A stretch of 64,000 nucleotides of DNA, taken from assembly GCA_964247975.1 (NCBI GenBank), contig CAXTWH010000008.1, forward strand, positions 1 through 64,000, in the 5' to 3' direction. Shown in pieces: positions 62,472-64,000 of this stretch. The DNA is from KBS-96 sp964247975. GTDB taxonomy: Bacteria; Acidobacteriota; Terriglobia; Bryobacterales; Bryobacteraceae. How positions within the stretch are numbered: the first letter of the stretch is position 1; each line of letters starts with the position of its first letter. The notes under the pieces were generated by a model, which saw nothing but the letters and a program-made list of their open reading frames with translations, searched no databases and was not told the origin of the DNA. The translations under genes and the position numbers were made by a program.

Positions 62472-63600
62472 GAAGATCCATTTCTAAACGCGACGAGGCG
62501 TGGTGCTGCGATTGCAAACGATTGTACAAGCAAATGTATTGTTGAACCGCCGCTTGCGGTAAAAATTGACGCGAACGCTTAAATGCTTTCTCCGCCCAAG
62601 CGTTCCGCTCTGCTTCGCAAGCGCAAAGATGGTTGATGCACTGCGTCCAGCCTGATGCGTCGTTAGGAGAAACAAAGATTGCGCATTCCTCCCATAACTC
62701 GCGCAATGGCGGAATGTCGGCTAGAACCAGAGCGCAACGGGCGGAAGCCGCTTCCAGCACCGCCAATCCGAAAGGCTCGTAATAAGCCGGATGAACGAAA
62801 ATTCCGGCTCGCGCCAAGTGCTTTGCTACCTCGGTTCTACGAAGCTGGCCCAGCAGATGAAGATTAGATTTTTGTTCGCAGGTATTTTCCGGGCCAGAAA
62901 GGCTACCGGCTAGGGAAACGGGCCATTGCAGTTCCGGCGCAATGCGGCTCAGCAGTTGAATATTTTTCGCGGGGTCCCAAAATCGTCCACAGGCAAATAC
63001 CAGATTTTCTTTTTTCGCCTCCAATAAAACAGACTGGGTGAAATTCGAAATTACCCGCGTATCGGCCAAGTCTACATCGTAGGTACTGCCGATGCTGTTC
63101 AGCATCCAGTGCGTGGGCGCCACAACGGAGGAAGCTGCTTTCAACCCGGCCACAACCCGATCCCGGTACGGCTCATATTCGGCTGACGGCCAAGTGCCGC
63201 ACACTGATTGCCACCATGAGTAAACGCAGGAATGCGCTACCACCAGCGTAGGAATATTCCATTCCGCAGCAGCATAGGCATAGCCATTTAAGTGAACCAA
63301 ATCAGCATGGAAATCAACAGCTAAATGCTGAAGCCATTCAGTGGAAAGATGGATATCGGCGTTCGAAACATCTTGGAACCATTCCAGCTTAAAATCCCGG
63401 TGAACCAACTGTAGATTTTCGGCGGCTTCCGCTTCGCCTCGCTGCCAAGCATCCGGCGCTGGACCGAGAACCGCCAACAGAACGTTAACCTGATGCGCCC
63501 CTAGTTCCTGAATCAAATCCAAGGCATAACTCCAAACGCCGCCCACCGCGTCCGCAGTCATTAGAATGCGTGTGCGCCGGGGCTCACCTGCCGCCTGCAT
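62428..63600 (-). CDS. GT4 family glycosyltransferase
   Basis: 390 residues. MTADAVGGVWSYALDLIQELG is the acceptor-side glycine-rich start; NLVFACGRFWDPAKNIQLLSRIAP and the E-x7-E motif in VHPAYYEPFGLAVLEAASARCALVLAD bind the nucleotide sugar. It overlaps the radical SAM gene by 17 bases at its start and the next glycosyltransferase by 44 at its end. Confidence 0.88.
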   Translation of the reverse strand: MQAAGEPRRTRILMTADAVGGVWSYALDLIQELGAHQVNVLLAVLGPAPDAWQRGEAEAAENLQLVHRDFKLEWFQDVSNADIHLSTEWLQHLAVDFHADLVHLNGYAYAAAEWNIPTLVVAHSCVYSWWQSVCGTWPSAEYEPYRDRVVAGLKAASSVVAPTHWMLNSIGSTYDVDLADTRVISNFTQSVLLEAKKENLVFACGRFWDPAKNIQLLSRIAPELQWPVSLAGSLSGPENTCEQKSNLHLLGQLRRTEVAKHLARAGIFVHPAYYEPFGLAVLEAASARCALVLADIPPLRELWEECAIFVSPNDASGWTQCINHLCACEAERNAWAEKAFKRSRQFLPQAAVQQYICLYNRLQSQHHASSRLEMDLHEFSHQTVLPLHRF

Positions 63601-64000
63601 TCAACTCCAATTGCACCAGATCAGATGGGTTCTGATTTTGAATATCGCTGAAGGTGTCGGTTCCGTTCAGGTAATATTCGTGCGCCCGTTCCCACGCTAA
63701 ATCGTCGGGCCTGCCCCAACGTTTGGTGTATTCCGGCGAACCAGGATACGGAAACAGCGGAACCGGCTTGTTGGCCCACACGCCTTGATTCAGAAGTTCC
63801 TGCCGCCAGTTTTCAATGTCTTCCGGAGAATCTTCTTCGGTGGCCAGCAGATTGGCTTGCACAAACGGAACCAGTCGCTTGGCAAACGCAAGCCGCTGCG
63901 AAAGCTCGTCCGTTGATAAACGGCACTTTTTATCAAGCAGCGCGCGGCCAGCTTCCGTAATGCTTTCCACGCCTGCTTCGATGGAAACGCAATGCGCGGC
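63584..64000 (-). CDS. C-terminal part of a radical SAM protein (partial, runs off the window)
   Basis: The last 138 residues of a protein whose start is beyond base 64000. CVSIEAGVESITEAGRALLDKKCRLSTDE and the following AFAKRLVPFVQANLLATEEDSPEDIENWRQELLNQGVWANKPVPLFPYPGSPEYTKRWG match the C-terminus of B12-binding radical SAM proteins found beside glycosyltransferases (the exact family number is from memory and unsure). The catalytic CxxxCxxC lies outside the window. It is the most upstream gene seen in the glycan operon. Confidence 0.6.
   Translation of the reverse strand, partial: AAHCVSIEAGVESITEAGRALLDKKCRLSTDELSQRLAFAKRLVPFVQANLLATEEDSPEDIENWRQELLNQGVWANKPVPLFPYPGSPEYTKRWGRPDDLAWERAHEYYLNGTDTFSDIQNQNPSDLVQLELNAGGR

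Overview
The window looks like a chromosomal segment of an Acidobacteriota bacterium, possibly of the Solibacter/Bryobacter type. This is inferred from the alternative complex III plus caa3 oxidase cluster, a DUF1080 protein, many secreted proteins without a recognisable family, moderate GC, frequent TTG/GTG starts and tightly overlapping (ATGA) operons. No rRNA, tRNA, CRISPR array or complete insertion sequence was seen.

Layout. 0.2-4.9 kb (+): a sugar/aldonate oxidation operon (SDR, gluconate dehydrogenase small subunit, GMC flavoprotein, IlvD/Edd dehydratase). 5.0-7.3 kb (+): two HtrA-like proteases and a LuxR-type regulator. 7.6-11.2 kb: secreted proteins of unknown function, and a PBP4 (dacB) gene cut off by the decayed 3' end of an ISAs1-like transposase. 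11.2-19.0 kb (-): an eight-gene operon (Mn superoxide dismutase, SnoaL-like protein, flavodoxin-fold quinone reductase, three-subunit molybdenum hydroxylase, alpha/beta hydrolase, alginate-export porin) under an AraC regulator. Three of its eight genes are broken. 20-29 kb: an MFS transporter, a candidate small RNA matching the 16S rRNA 3' tail, rpmE, an ECF sigma/anti-sigma/CpxP-like operon, an RskA-like protein, a large secreted protein, glmM and a DUF1080 protein. 29.6-38.4 kb: SDR, a lactonase-like MBL protein lacking a metal His, FAH hydrolase with AraC regulator, two tandem aldo/keto reductases, a membrane acyltransferase-like protein, an isochorismatase-like hydrolase and a vapBC toxin-antitoxin pair.

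38.5-56.1 kb is the respiratory core. A formate dehydrogenase operon (NrfD-type membrane subunit, Fe-S subunit, selenocysteine alpha subunit) runs leftward. Back to back with it, alternative complex III (ActA-F plus one unassigned membrane protein), a SCO assembly factor and caa3 oxidase subunits II, I, III and IV run rightward. Together these would pass electrons from formate through quinone and ACIII to oxygen.

56.1-64 kb is a glycan or glycoconjugate cluster: the end of a radical SAM protein, four glycosyltransferases with overlapping genes, a histidine phosphatase, a glycoside hydrolase whose barrel segments are in circularly permuted order, an 89-residue protein with a 53-residue Asp/Glu tail, and a TPR/ADP-heptose-like glycosyltransferase. 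This cluster, the 16S-complementary RNA at 21.4 kb and the selenoprotein formate dehydrogenase are the most interesting parts.
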